This document shows positions 25,934 through 34,840 of a DNA stretch of 64,000 nucleotides, one piece after another. The first letter of the stretch is position 1; each line of letters begins with the position of its first letter. The notes under the pieces were generated by a model. It searched no databases, was not told the origin of the DNA, and saw only the letters and a program-made list of their open reading frames with translations. The stretch is from assembly GCA_002347365.1 (NCBI GenBank), contig DDWT01000012.1:60557-124556 (forward strand). Direction: 5' to 3'. The position numbers and the translations under genes are program-made. Source of the DNA: Actinobacteria bacterium UBA2279 (GTDB taxonomy: Bacteria; Actinomycetota; Coriobacteriia; Anaerosomatales; Anaerosomataceae).

Positions 25934-26039
25934 AGACCGATACTATCGCCATCGGCGAAATATTCGCTTACACTACTGCTTGGGCCGAGCAACGGCCCAC
26001 GGATTCGCGGCGTGAAACCCCGGGTCTTCAATATGGCAA

Positions 26040-26057
26040 GCGCCTGAAGGCAGGCGC
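26040..26057 (+). promoter_or_regulatory. Hairpin in the cold-shock gene leader
   Basis: GCGCCTG, AAGG, CAGGCGC form a 7-bp stem with a tetraloop in the 180-nt leader. A second small hairpin (GCCC-TGCG-GGGC) lies right before the ribosome site. Leaders of this kind often control csp translation. I found no strong -35/-10 pair here. Confidence 0.4.
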
Positions 26058-26114
26058 GTCGGGGACCTTCATGTCGCTCTGTTTTTGCCCTGCGGGGCGA
26101 GAGGATGGATTTAG

Positions 26115-26318
26115 ATGGCACAGGGTACCGTCAAGTGGTTCAACCCGGACAAGGGCTACGGCTTCATCGCTCGCGAGGATGGCGACGATGTCTTCGTCCA
26201 CTTCTCCGAGATCCAGGGCGAGGGCTTCAAGACCCTCGACGAGGGTCAGGCCGTTGAGTTCGAAGTAACGACGGGCCAGAACGGCAAGCAGCAGGCGAGC
26301 AACGTCCGCAAGATCTAG
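26115..26318 (+). CDS. Cold-shock protein (CspA family)
   Basis: The 67-residue protein is a single cold-shock domain: GTVKWFN, RNP1 as KGYGFI, RNP2 as VFVHFS, and GFKTLDEGQAVEFE. It binds single-stranded nucleic acid as an RNA chaperone. GAGAGGATGG precedes ATG 26115. It has its own terminator and is probably monocistronic. Confidence 0.97.
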   Translation: MAQGTVKWFNPDKGYGFIAREDGDDVFVHFSEIQGEGFKTLDEGQAVEFEVTTGQNGKQQASNVRKI

Positions 26319-26346
26319 TCGCGGCGCAGCACATAGCATGCAGCGG

Positions 26347-26377
26347 AAGGGCGGTCCCACTAGGGGCCGCCCTTCTT
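26347..26377 (+). terminator. Rho-independent terminator after csp
   Basis: AAGGGCGG pairs with CCGCCCTT (26367-26374); the inner CCC-ACTA-GGG also pairs. CTT follows. It is about 30 nt after the csp stop. Confidence 0.8.
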
Positions 26378-26445
26378 GTGTGCAGCGCGGTTGGCGAGGC
26401 ATCGGGTATCATCGAGCGAACGCCGCCAAGTACGGGGGAGTAAGC

Positions 26446-27600
26446 GTGCTCGCACTGAGCGAGATACTGCACAGCAAGCTCAAGTTCGCATTGATCGCGC
26501 TCGCGATCGGTCTGGTCGTTGCACTCACAATGACCCTCTCGGCCATGTCGGAGGGGCTCGTGACAGGCATGACAGGAGCCAAGGGCAATCTGGATGCGGA
26601 TGCGCTCGTCTTCCAGGGCGATACCTATCTCAATCTCGAGCGCAGCCTGCTCACCGCGGAGGACCTCGATCGCGTGCGTGCGACTGGAGGTGTGGCCGAG
26701 GCCTACGGTATCGGACATGTCTACATCTCCGTGGACGCTCCGGACGAGGCCGTGGACACTCATGCCTTCGGACTTGGAGCGGACTTCGGCCAACTCCCTG
26801 TCGTCGAGGGCGTGGGCAGGATGCCGGCCGACGGGGAAGCGATAGTGGACGAGACCGTCAAGGCTGACGGCGTCCGTCTCGGCGACACGCTCAGACTCAC
26901 GCCAATCGACCGCGAGCTCACAGTGATCGGTTTCACCGAGAGCCGCCGCTACGTCATGGCTCCGGTCTTCTACGTCAATCTGGATACCTATGAGGACCTG
27001 CGTACCGCGACCATGTTCGGTGCCATGTCTGAGACCTCCGACGTCGAGCTGCCACCGGCCACGCATGTCAATGATGCCGTCGATGGCAACGTCTCGATTG
27101 CGGCGGTCAAGCTGGATCCCGGGGTCACGATCGAGGAGTTCGCCGACACGCTTGGCGATGACTTTGACGTGGTCACTCCCGACGAGGCAGCGCTTGCCGG
27201 CAATGGCATGCCGGTGATGATCCTGGCAGTGAACGGGATCCAGGGTGTGTCGTTCGTGATCGGGGCCCTGGTCATCGGCGTGTTCTTCTACATCACCACG
27301 CTTCACAAGACGGGACAGATCGCGGCGATCAAGGCCTTGGGTGCATCCAACGCATTCGTCTATCGTCAACTGCTTGCCCAGATACTCGTGCTCGTGACGG
27401 TGGGTGCACTCATCGGCACCGGGCTTGCCCTTGGAGCTGGCGCAGGTATGCCACCCGCGATGGCGTTCGATCCACGGCTCGATCGCTGGGCCGTCACACT
27501 CGGGCTGGTGTACTTCATGGCGTTCGTCGGCAGCCTGTTCTCGCTGCGCAGCATCCTGCGGATCGACCCGGCCACTGCGCTCGATCACGCGGAACACTAG
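26446..27600 (+). CDS. FtsX-like ABC transporter permease
   Basis: The 384-residue protein has one N-terminal membrane helix, a large extracytoplasmic MacB-periplasmic-core-like domain (about residues 40-265), and three C-terminal helices ending with LRSILRIDPATALDH, the usual MacB/LolCE end. Start GTG 26446 follows GGGGGAG. It works with the ATPase in the next gene. Such pairs act in lipoprotein or peptide export and in mechanotransmission; the substrate is unknown. Confidence 0.87.
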   Translation: MLALSEILHSKLKFALIALAIGLVVALTMTLSAMSEGLVTGMTGAKGNLDADALVFQGDTYLNLERSLLTAEDLDRVRATGGVAEAYGIGHVYISVDAPDEAVDTHAFGLGADFGQLPVVEGVGRMPADGEAIVDETVKADGVRLGDTLRLTPIDRELTVIGFTESRRYVMAPVFYVNLDTYEDLRTATMFGAMSETSDVELPPATHVNDAVDGNVSIAAVKLDPGVTIEEFADTLGDDFDVVTPDEAALAGNGMPVMILAVNGIQGVSFVIGALVIGVFFYITTLHKTGQIAAIKALGASNAFVYRQLLAQILVLVTVGALIGTGLALGAGAGMPPAMAFDPRLDRWAVTLGLVYFMAFVGSLFSLRSILRIDPATALDHAEH

Positions 27601-27609
27601 GGAGCGGAT

Positions 27610-28287
27610 GTGAGCCTTCTCGAGGTCAGAGACGTCAGCAAGACCTACGGCAGCGGTCGCTCGGTGGTGACTGCGCTGCAAGGCATCACGTTCTCGATGG
27701 AGGCCGGGTCGATGCTCGCGATCCTCGGTCCATCGGGCTCGGGAAAGACCACACTGCTGTCGATCATCGCCGGACTGCTTCAGCCCTCCTCAGGAGAGAT
27801 CGTCATCGACGGAAGCCCGATCCACCTACGCTCATCCCGAGATGCTGCGGAGTACCGCCGCGAGAAGATCGGCATAGTGTTCCAGGACTACCATCTGATC
27901 CCGTATCTGAGCGCGCTTGAGAACCTGCTCATCATGCCGCGACTTGCGGGCAGAGTGACACGGGCTCATCGCGAGAAGGCGCTCGGCTTGCTTCGCGAGT
28001 TCGGACTTGAGAAGCGTGCCAAGCACAGTCCTTCGGAACTGTCGGGTGGGGAACGTCAGCGGGTGGCTATCGCGCGGGCGCTCATGAACGATCCGGAGAT
28101 CATGCTCGTCGACGAGCCCACTGCCAATCTGGATACCGAGCGGGGGATGCAGGTCGTGACGATGCTCGGTGAGCATGTCCGGGGTCGTGACATGACGTGC
28201 TTGATGGTGACCCACGACAGGCGCATGTGCGCTGGTGCGGACCGCATACTCCAGCTCGTTGACGGCCGTGTCGCTGAAGGTTTGTAG
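27610..28287 (+). CDS. MacB/LolD-type ABC transporter ATPase
   Basis: The 225-residue ATPase has Walker A GPSGSGKTT, Q-loop VFQDYHLIPYLSALEN, signature LSGGERQRVAIARAL, Walker B IMLVDEPTANLD, and H-loop MVTHD. It powers the FtsX-like permease encoded 9 nt upstream. GGAGCGG sits just before GTG 27610. Confidence 0.94.
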   Translation: MSLLEVRDVSKTYGSGRSVVTALQGITFSMEAGSMLAILGPSGSGKTTLLSIIAGLLQPSSGEIVIDGSPIHLRSSRDAAEYRREKIGIVFQDYHLIPYLSALENLLIMPRLAGRVTRAHREKALGLLREFGLEKRAKHSPSELSGGERQRVAIARALMNDPEIMLVDEPTANLDTERGMQVVTMLGEHVRGRDMTCLMVTHDRRMCAGADRILQLVDGRVAEGL

Positions 28288-28419
28288 TCTACAAGCTGGC
28301 TTTTTGTGCTGATGGCATGCATACTGCTCCAGGAAGTTAGGATTCACACCTAAGACTCGGTTGTCCTGTGCCTTGCAGAATGCAGCGCGCTCTACGGATC
28401 AGCTGCGTCTGCAACAGGA

Positions 28420-28434
28420 GCGCCAGGAAGGCGC
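28420..28434 (+). promoter_or_regulatory. Hairpin in the DEAD-box helicase leader
   Basis: GCGCC, AGGAA, GGCGC form a 5-bp stem just upstream of the AGGAGA ribosome site. The 163-nt gap 28288-28450 contains no gene I can support. Confidence 0.3.
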
Positions 28435-28450
28435 CCGGTACAGGAGACAC

Positions 28451-29677
28451 ATGTCATTTCTTTCGTTCGACCTTGAACCACGCCTGCTCAAAGGCGTGGA
28501 AGCTTTGGGCTACACCACGCCCACGGCCATCCAGCGTGAGGCAATCCCGCACATCATGAAGGGTCACGACGTCGTCGGTTGCGCTCAGACCGGCACCGGC
28601 AAGACCGCTGCTTTCGTTCTGCCCACGCTGCATCGCATAGCGCCGCGCAGTGGGCTGAAGGCACTCATCGTCACGCCGACGCGCGAACTCGCGATGCAGA
28701 TCGGAGAGGTGACGCGCGACGCTGCCCGCTTCACCGGTCATCGCTTCGTCGTCATCCACGGCGGTGTCGGCTACGAGCCGCAGCTCCAGAAGATCCGCAA
28801 GGGCGTCGACGTGGTCGTCGCCACACCGGGCCGCTTGCTCGACATCCACAATCGCGGGGCGCTCGACCTCTCGAAGATCGAAGTGCTCGTACTCGACGAG
28901 GCGGACCGCATGCTCGACATGGGCTTTTGGCCCGACGTCCGCCGCATCATCAACCTCCTGCCTGAGAACCGGCAGAACCTGCTCTTCTCGGCGACCATGT
29001 CGAGCGACGTCCTGCGTGTCGTGCAGTCGACGCTTCACGAGCCGGTGCGCGTTGAGACCTCGCCGACCGCAACGCCGGTCGACAAGATCCATCAGGCGAT
29101 CTATCCCGTGAACCAGATGCAGAAGTCCGACCTGCTTGTGGCGCTTCTGGAGCACGCACATCTCGAGCGGGTGCTCGTCTTCACGCGAACCAAGCATCGC
29201 GCCGACCGGGTCAACCGTGTCTTGGAGCGCAGCGGTATCCGCTCCGCAGCCATCCACGGCGACCGAACGCAGTCGCAGCGTCAGAAGGCGCTCGACAGCT
29301 TCAAGGCCGGCAAGACGCGCGTTCTGGTCGCAACCGACGTCGTGGCACGAGGCATCGATGTCGACGAGATCACCCACGTCATCAACTACGATATGCCGAA
29401 CTCTCCCGAGGACTACGTACATCGCATCGGCCGCACGGCTCGCGCGGGTGCTTCCGGCAGCGCACTGAGCTTCCTTGCATATGAGGAGAACGCTCAGCTG
29501 CAGGATGTCGAACGCAAGATCGGTATGACGATCGCATGCGAAGACCTCGAAGGATTCACTTACAAAGACCGCATCGTTCCTTCAGCGGATCGCGCGGTGC
29601 CCAGCAAGGCGCGCCCGGTGTTCTCCAGCGGCGTGATGGGCCGTCGTGGCGGACGCGGCCGGGTGGGCCGCCGCTAG
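28451..29677 (+). CDS. DEAD-box RNA helicase (RhlE/DeaD group)
   Basis: The 408-residue helicase has all core motifs: AQTGTGKT, PTRELA, TPGR, DEAD as LDEADRMLDMGF, SAT as LFSATM, RGIDV and HRIGRTARAG. A short Gly/Arg tail (GRRGGRGRVGRR) gives RNA affinity. It remodels ribosomal or cold-stabilised RNA, consistent with the csp gene nearby. AGGAGACAC precedes ATG 28451; the frame to 28361 is non-family. Confidence 0.95.
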   Translation: MSFLSFDLEPRLLKGVEALGYTTPTAIQREAIPHIMKGHDVVGCAQTGTGKTAAFVLPTLHRIAPRSGLKALIVTPTRELAMQIGEVTRDAARFTGHRFVVIHGGVGYEPQLQKIRKGVDVVVATPGRLLDIHNRGALDLSKIEVLVLDEADRMLDMGFWPDVRRIINLLPENRQNLLFSATMSSDVLRVVQSTLHEPVRVETSPTATPVDKIHQAIYPVNQMQKSDLLVALLEHAHLERVLVFTRTKHRADRVNRVLERSGIRSAAIHGDRTQSQRQKALDSFKAGKTRVLVATDVVARGIDVDEITHVINYDMPNSPEDYVHRIGRTARAGASGSALSFLAYEENAQLQDVERKIGMTIACEDLEGFTYKDRIVPSADRAVPSKARPVFSSGVMGRRGGRGRVGRR

Positions 29678-29747
29678 GAACGCACCACCGCTCTTCATCC
29701 GGTGCCCGGCACCGGCTTTCCTGCAGGACCACTAGGTTCGGAGCATC

Positions 29748-31556
29748 ATGCGTCAGACTGACGTTCGAAACATCGCGATCATCGCGCACGTAGACCACGG
29801 CAAGACGACACTGGTCGACAAGCTGCTTCAGGAGACCCACGTCTTCCGGGAGAACCAGCAGATGGGCGAGCGTGTGCTCGACTCCAACGACCAGGAGCGC
29901 GAGCGTGGCATCACCATCCTCGCCAAGAACATCTCGATCCGTTACGGGGACGTGAAGATCAATGTCATAGACACGCCGGGCCATGCTGATTTCGGTGGCG
30001 AGGTCGAGCGTGTGCTCAAGATGGCCGACGGCGCTCTGCTCATCGTCGACGCGTTCGAGGGTCCGATGCCGCAGACCCGCTTCGTGCTCAAGAAGGCGTT
30101 GGAGAACGGGCTCAAGCCGATGGTCGTAGTGAACAAGATCGACCGACCTGGCGCACGCCCCCACGAGGTCATCGATGGCGTGTTCGACCTGATGGTCGAT
30201 CTGGGTGCCAACGACTCGCAGCTTGACTTCCCGGTCGTCTACACCAGCGCCACCAACGGCTATGCGCGCTACGAGCCCGAAGACGACAACAACGACATGG
30301 TGCCGCTGCTGGACGCCATCATCAAACACATCCCCGCGCCCGATTGCGATCCCGACGGTCCCGTGGCCATGCAGGTCTGCACGATCGACTACTCGTCGTT
30401 CGTCGGGCGCATCGGCATCGGGCGTATCTTCTCGGGCACGATCCACAACGGTGAGAAGATCCTCGTCGTCAAGAACGACGGCAGCCGCTACCAGGCACAG
30501 GTCAAAGGGCTGTTCACCTTCGAGGGAATGGGACGCCTGGAGTCGGAGGCCGCCCACGCAGGCGACATCTGCGCTGTGGTGGGAATCGAAGACGCCGATA
30601 TCGGTGACATGTTCACCTGCCGCATCGACCCCGTGCAACTGGATCCGATCCACGTGGAAGAGCCCACGATGTCCGTCGTGTTCGCGCCTTCCACCAGCCC
30701 ACTCGTGGGTCAGGAGGGCAAGATCGTCGGAGGCCGCCAGATCAAGGAGCGCCTCTTCCGCGAGGCCGAGTCCAACATCTCGATGAACATCGCCGAGACC
30801 GAAGACAAGGGCGGTATGGAAGTCTCCGGCCGGGGAGTGCTTCACCTGTCCGTTCTCATGGAGACCATGCGTCGCGAGGGCTACGAATTCCAGGTGGGCC
30901 GTCCGCAGGTCATCCTCAAGAAAGAGGGCGGCAAGACGTTCGAGCCGATCGAGCAGGCCGTCGTGGATGTGCCGAGCGAGTACGCCGGCAAGGTCATCGA
31001 GATCTTCGGCAGCCGAAGCGGCGAGATGACGGACATGGTGCAGCGTGACGAGCACGTGCACCTTGAGTTCAAGATCCCGTCGCGCGGTGTCATGGGTCTG
31101 CGCACGCGCATCCTCAACGCCACGCGCGGTGAAGCGACGCTCTTCCACCATTTCGCTGAGTACGGTCCATACAAGGGCGACCTTGGCGGCCGTATCAACG
31201 GTTCACTCATCGCGATGTCTATGGACAAGTCCGCCGCTTACGGGCTTGATGCACTCCAGACCCGTGGCATCCTGTTCGTGGGCCCCGGTGTCATGTGCTA
31301 CGAAGGCATGATCGTGGGCGAGCATGCGAAGGACAATGACCTTGTGGTCAACGTGGCCAAGGCCAAGCAGCTCACCAACATGCGTGCAGCATCTGCGGAC
31401 AAGGGCATACAGCTTGCACCGCCGACGACCTTCACGCTTGAGGAGGCGCTCGAGTACATCGAGGACGATGAACTCGTGGAGATCACTCCCACGAGTATCC
31501 GCCTGCGCAAGCGTCTGCTGACCGAGAACGAGCGCAAGAAGACTCGCCGCAGCTAA
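29748..31556 (+). CDS. typA: Ribosome-associated GTPase TypA/BipA
   Basis: The 602-residue translational GTPase shows G1 AHVDHGKTT, G2 RGITI, G3 DTPGHADF, G4 NKIDR and the TypA-specific C-terminal region with RSGEMTDM and FFVGPGVM-like text. It binds the ribosome and assists assembly or stress translation. The convergent 5'-nucleotidase ends 3 nt away, so no dedicated terminator is visible here. Confidence 0.97.
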   Translation: MRQTDVRNIAIIAHVDHGKTTLVDKLLQETHVFRENQQMGERVLDSNDQERERGITILAKNISIRYGDVKINVIDTPGHADFGGEVERVLKMADGALLIVDAFEGPMPQTRFVLKKALENGLKPMVVVNKIDRPGARPHEVIDGVFDLMVDLGANDSQLDFPVVYTSATNGYARYEPEDDNNDMVPLLDAIIKHIPAPDCDPDGPVAMQVCTIDYSSFVGRIGIGRIFSGTIHNGEKILVVKNDGSRYQAQVKGLFTFEGMGRLESEAAHAGDICAVVGIEDADIGDMFTCRIDPVQLDPIHVEEPTMSVVFAPSTSPLVGQEGKIVGGRQIKERLFREAESNISMNIAETEDKGGMEVSGRGVLHLSVLMETMRREGYEFQVGRPQVILKKEGGKTFEPIEQAVVDVPSEYAGKVIEIFGSRSGEMTDMVQRDEHVHLEFKIPSRGVMGLRTRILNATRGEATLFHHFAEYGPYKGDLGGRINGSLIAMSMDKSAAYGLDALQTRGILFVGPGVMCYEGMIVGEHAKDNDLVVNVAKAKQLTNMRAASADKGIQLAPPTTFTLEEALEYIEDDELVEITPTSIRLRKRLLTENERKKTRRS

Positions 31557-31559
31557 GGA

Positions 31560-33026
31560 TCACACGTAGGAGAGGCGACCTTCCACGCGTCGATCGACGT
31601 TCTGGTGGGCCCGCAGCCACTCCTCCAACACTTCTGCGGCCGAGGTCGTCACGACCTTCGGTTTGCCAGCTCGCGAGAGTTCCTCTGCTGTGACGTCGAG
31701 GTACGCCTTGGCATTCGCCGCGTGATACCCCTGGAGCGCGACGGTGTACGTGGCGCCATCGTCAACGTCGCTGCCGTTCACCTGCATCGAGACGAGTCGT
31801 GCGTCTGCGTCCGAGTAGGTCGCTCGCACGGCGCCGTTGACCTGGTAGCACTCGCCCTCGCCGTCCCGGTTGGGCGTGCGCATCCAGTGCGCGAACATCT
31901 TGCGCAGAGTCGCGCCATCCACGGTGTAGCGAGTCACGCTGTCGTCGTAGGGGAAGCACGACATGAAGTCCATCAGCGTGACGGCCGGCCCCAACTCCTC
32001 CACGCGTACTGAGCCGGCGCCGAGCAGCATGATATCGGCCTGCAGCGACTCCGCCAGAGCGTCAGCCATCAGGTTGCCGAGTGAGGACTCTTCTTCGCGC
32101 AGCGGGTGGGTCAGTGTCTCGGTGAACTTGCAGATCATGACGCCGTACTTGCGGTCGACGATCTGCTTGTAGGAGTCGATGAGCTCCATCAGCTTGCGGT
32201 CAGGTTCGATGAGGCGCTCGTCGATGGGGATCAGTCGCCACTTCCAGTCGATGATCGCGTTGGTGTCGTCGTCCACGGTGATGTCGAAGCGACCGATCTG
32301 GTTCGTGCCCACACCTGCCTGAGCGATGAGGACCCCGTTGACCACGGCGGGTTCGGTCAGGATCGTGTGCGAGTGCCCGCCGATGATCATGTCGACGCCC
32401 CAGTCGGGGTCGAGCAACGCAGCCAGCTGCTTGTCGGACTCGAAGCCGATGTGCGTGAGCAGGATGGTGAGGTCGATGTCGTCGTTTCGGTACGCGTTGC
32501 ATATGCGGCCCACCTCCTCGGCGGCCTCGTGGACGTTGACGAAGGTCCCCACGAGTTCGTCGAGGTTGATCGCATCCATGATCTTCTCGGTGATGATGCC
32601 GGTGAACAGGATGTCGAAGCGGGCCTTCTCCAGGATGTAGAACGGTCGCATCATCCGCTTGTTGAACGGCTTGATGTAAAGGTTGGCGTTCACCAGAGGG
32701 AAGTTGGCGATCTTCTCGAGGAACAGGAGGTGCGGCACACCGTAGTCGACCTCGTGGTTGCCCAGGCCCACCACGTCGGGAGCGAGGTAGTTCATGATCT
32801 CGATCGTCGAGATGCCCTTGAAGTCCGAGTCGATGATCGAGCCCTGGACCATGTCCCCGGCGATCACGTAGATGACGTTCTCTTCCTCGGCGCGCACCTT
32901 GTTCACGTACGCCGAGAGAAGCGGCAGTCCACCGGTGAGCGGGCCCCCTCCGGCCTCCTGCTCGGCGAGGAAATCGCCGTGCATGTCATTGGAGTGCAGG
33001 ATAGTGAATCGCTTGGTCTCACCCAT
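31560..33026 (-). CDS. Cytosolic 5'-nucleotidase/2',3'-cyclic phosphodiesterase (UshA-like)
   Basis: The 488-residue protein has the calcineurin-type metallophosphatase domain: LHSNDMHGDF, VIAGDMVQGS, GLGNHEVDYG, LLTHIG and GGHSHT, with the 5'-nucleotidase C-terminal domain (LGNLMADAL, YDDSVTRYTVDGATL, VALQGYHAAN). Unlike UshA it has no signal peptide, so it should act in the cytoplasm on nucleotides. The start is ATG 33026. It lies downstream of the tautomerase on the same strand. Confidence 0.9.
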   Translation of the reverse strand: MGETKRFTILHSNDMHGDFLAEQEAGGGPLTGGLPLLSAYVNKVRAEEENVIYVIAGDMVQGSIIDSDFKGISTIEIMNYLAPDVVGLGNHEVDYGVPHLLFLEKIANFPLVNANLYIKPFNKRMMRPFYILEKARFDILFTGIITEKIMDAINLDELVGTFVNVHEAAEEVGRICNAYRNDDIDLTILLTHIGFESDKQLAALLDPDWGVDMIIGGHSHTILTEPAVVNGVLIAQAGVGTNQIGRFDITVDDDTNAIIDWKWRLIPIDERLIEPDRKLMELIDSYKQIVDRKYGVMICKFTETLTHPLREEESSLGNLMADALAESLQADIMLLGAGSVRVEELGPAVTLMDFMSCFPYDDSVTRYTVDGATLRKMFAHWMRTPNRDGEGECYQVNGAVRATYSDADARLVSMQVNGSDVDDGATYTVALQGYHAANAKAYLDVTAEELSRAGKPKVVTTSAAEVLEEWLRAHQNVDRRVEGRLSYV

Positions 33027-33084
33027 GACGCCCCCTCAGTTCCCGGGGCGCGCCTCGCCCCACAAGGGGTCTATTCCCGAAGTG

Positions 33085-33450
33085 CTAGTGGGCTTCGGCC
33101 TCGCCGGCCAACACGTCAAGATCGAGCTGCGACGCGTCATGGATGTACACGGTCACCTCGGAGGGCTCGATGGCGGGATTCTCGGCATATACCCTGCGCA
33201 GTGCGGTGATGAGCGCGGACTTGAGTTCCGGGGTGCGGCCCTCGTACAGCAGGACCTCGACCACCGTGAAGCGATCGGTGCGGCAAGCGGGGACATCCAC
33301 GCACTCGGGCGAGGTCTCGAACACGCGCACGGTGACGCGGCTGTCCGGCACACCGAGGGCGCTTGTCACGGCAAGTCGGGCTCCGGCAAGGAGTGCCTTC
33401 TTGTAGGCGACAGGTTTGGGACCGGTGATATCGATGCGAACGAGCGGCAT
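33085..33450 (-). CDS. Tautomerase-superfamily protein
   Basis: The 121-residue protein starts MPLVRIDI, with the catalytic Pro1 exposed once Met is removed. GAGGAGACACC precedes ATG 33450. It is about twice the length of the 62-residue 4-oxalocrotonate tautomerases and so resembles the longer MSAD/CHMI members (two beta-alpha-beta units). The substrate is unknown. Confidence 0.78.
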   Translation of the reverse strand: MPLVRIDITGPKPVAYKKALLAGARLAVTSALGVPDSRVTVRVFETSPECVDVPACRTDRFTVVEVLLYEGRTPELKSALITALRRVYAENPAIEPSEVTVYIHDASQLDLDVLAGEAEAH

Positions 33451-33464
33451 GGTGTCTCCTCGAC

Positions 33465-33896
33465 TTAGCGGTTCATCCAGGTCTTGAGGTTTCCGAAAAC
33501 AACAGCTCCTATCGCGCACAGCACGAGCGCGACCCACGGCGTGGCGCCGGAGCCTGCGCTCCCCGCGATGACCGTGGGGAGGGTTATCGACAGGGCTGCC
33601 GCGAGCAGTGTCCCCCCGAAGGACAGCAGGAGCGAGAAGCGTTGTTTGCGCGCACGGGCTATGAGCCAGGAGCCCACGGGGACTCCGAGAACGATACCCA
33701 GCAGACCGCCGAAGAGCACGCGTACGATATCCTGGAAACCTTGCGTCCCGAAGATCTTGTCCAGCAGCCACTGCGAGGAGCTGCCCAATGCTATGGCGAG
33801 TCCGGCAGCGAGAATGACACCTCCGACCGCCTCGAGCGCGAGGTCGGCTGCCGAGGGATGACTCGGCGCCGTAGGGGCTGCGGATCCGGGCATCAT
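33465..33896 (-). CDS. Small membrane protein of unknown function
   Basis: The 143-residue protein has four likely membrane segments: GGVILAAGLAIAL, VRVLFGGLLGIVLGVPVG, LLSFGGTLLAAALSI and PWVALVLCAIGAVVFG. AAAGGAACC precedes ATG 33896. It is 14 nt upstream of the tautomerase and probably cotranscribed. No family is recognised. Confidence 0.65.
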   Translation of the reverse strand: MMPGSAAPTAPSHPSAADLALEAVGGVILAAGLAIALGSSSQWLLDKIFGTQGFQDIVRVLFGGLLGIVLGVPVGSWLIARARKQRFSLLLSFGGTLLAAALSITLPTVIAGSAGSGATPWVALVLCAIGAVVFGNLKTWMNR

Positions 33897-33969
33897 GGTT
33901 CCTTTCGCGGGAATCTTGGTGCACCAAGCATACAGCCGCCGTACGGCGCCGTGCTACGTGCAGTGCGCT

Positions 33970-34722
33970 CTAGCGCTTTGCGTTCGCAAGGATGGCATCG
34001 TGCCAGTACTGCGCCATCCCGACATGGATCTTCTCATACGTCGCCGTGAAGCGTGGGTCGGCGATGTACATCTCGGCAAGACCGACGTGCATCTCGCGCG
34101 AGCACGGGTAGAACCACTTGTCGATCTGCAGGCGCGCCTGCTCGGCCAGATCCATCGCACGCGGATCGTCGGCGGGCACGCCGGCGTCCATGAGTGCCGC
34201 GGTGCCGGTGCCGATCTGCTCGTTCTCGGCCTTGAAACGGGCCCAGTCATCTTTGGTGTAGCGCTTCGTGCGGCGCGCCGACTCCTTGTAGGCGTCGGTC
34301 TCGCCCCAGCGCTCCTGAACCTCTTCCTCGTACTCGGCGGGATCGAAGTCGCCGAAGACCTCGAACATCTCTTCCCTGTCCATCGTTATGCCTTTCTGTG
34401 CGCCATCGATCGCTCTGTCGACGGCCTCGATCATGTGGTGGAGCGATGCGGCCTTCTCGGCTAACATCCGGCGCTGCGAAGCCAGCGCCTCGAGACGATC
34501 GAACCCCGGGTCGGCCATCACGTGACGTATCTCGTCCAGAGAGAAGCCGAGTTCCCGGTAGAACAGGACCTGCTGCAGCATGGCAAGGTCGTCGTCGTTG
34601 TAGAGCCGGTAGCCTGCCCTGGAGCGCTCCGAGGGCGAGAGCAACCCGATCTCGTCGTAGTGATGCAGCGTGCGCACGCTGATCGCCGCAAGTCTGGCGA
34701 CATCGCCTACGGTCATACCCAT
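33970..34722 (-). CDS. MerR-family regulator with TipAS drug-binding domain
   Basis: The 250-residue protein has an N-terminal MerR helix-turn-helix (VGDVARLAAISVRTLHHYDEIGLL), a coiled-coil linker, and a C-terminal TipAS domain (YTKDDWARFKAENEQI, then WFYPCSREMHVGLAEMY). TipAS binds thiopeptides and other drugs in Streptomyces; the Cys in YPCS may correspond to the reactive Cys there. AAGGAGG lies 8 nt before ATG 34722; a GTG at 34731 would sit inside that site. The promoter upstream is a clear MerR type, and the membrane, tautomerase and nucleotidase genes downstream may belong to its regulon. Confidence 0.92.
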   Translation of the reverse strand: MGMTVGDVARLAAISVRTLHHYDEIGLLSPSERSRAGYRLYNDDDLAMLQQVLFYRELGFSLDEIRHVMADPGFDRLEALASQRRMLAEKAASLHHMIEAVDRAIDGAQKGITMDREEMFEVFGDFDPAEYEEEVQERWGETDAYKESARRTKRYTKDDWARFKAENEQIGTGTAALMDAGVPADDPRAMDLAEQARLQIDKWFYPCSREMHVGLAEMYIADPRFTATYEKIHVGMAQYWHDAILANAKR

Positions 34723-34742
34723 GTCGATCACCTCCTTCGGGC

Positions 34743-34773
34743 ACCATAAACCCTCACGTTACGTCATGGTCAA
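34743..34773 (-). promoter_or_regulatory. MerR-type promoter with 19-bp spacer and dyad
   Basis: On the minus strand TTGACC (34773-34768) and TATGGT (34748-34743) are 19 bp apart. Within the spacer the dyad ACCCTCACGT-T-ACGTCATGGT (34750-34770) matches in 8 of 10 arm positions. This is the architecture activated by MerR proteins and suggests autoregulation. Confidence 0.8.
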
Positions 34774-34840
34774 GTGTCTGCCGAGAGAATCCGCGCTCAT
34801 CCTGCTAGGATTGGGTCATCGATATACTCAGGAGGTCCTC

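Noticed and set aside
26227..27681. A 484-codon minus-strand frame across the FtsX-like permease
   Set aside because: Antisense to a clear membrane protein, with His/Asp/Arg-rich text typical of shadows.
29556..31151. A 531-codon minus-strand open frame across typA
   Set aside because: It mirrors the codon pattern of typA, starts without a ribosome site and has no recognisable domain. High-GC antisense frames are common.
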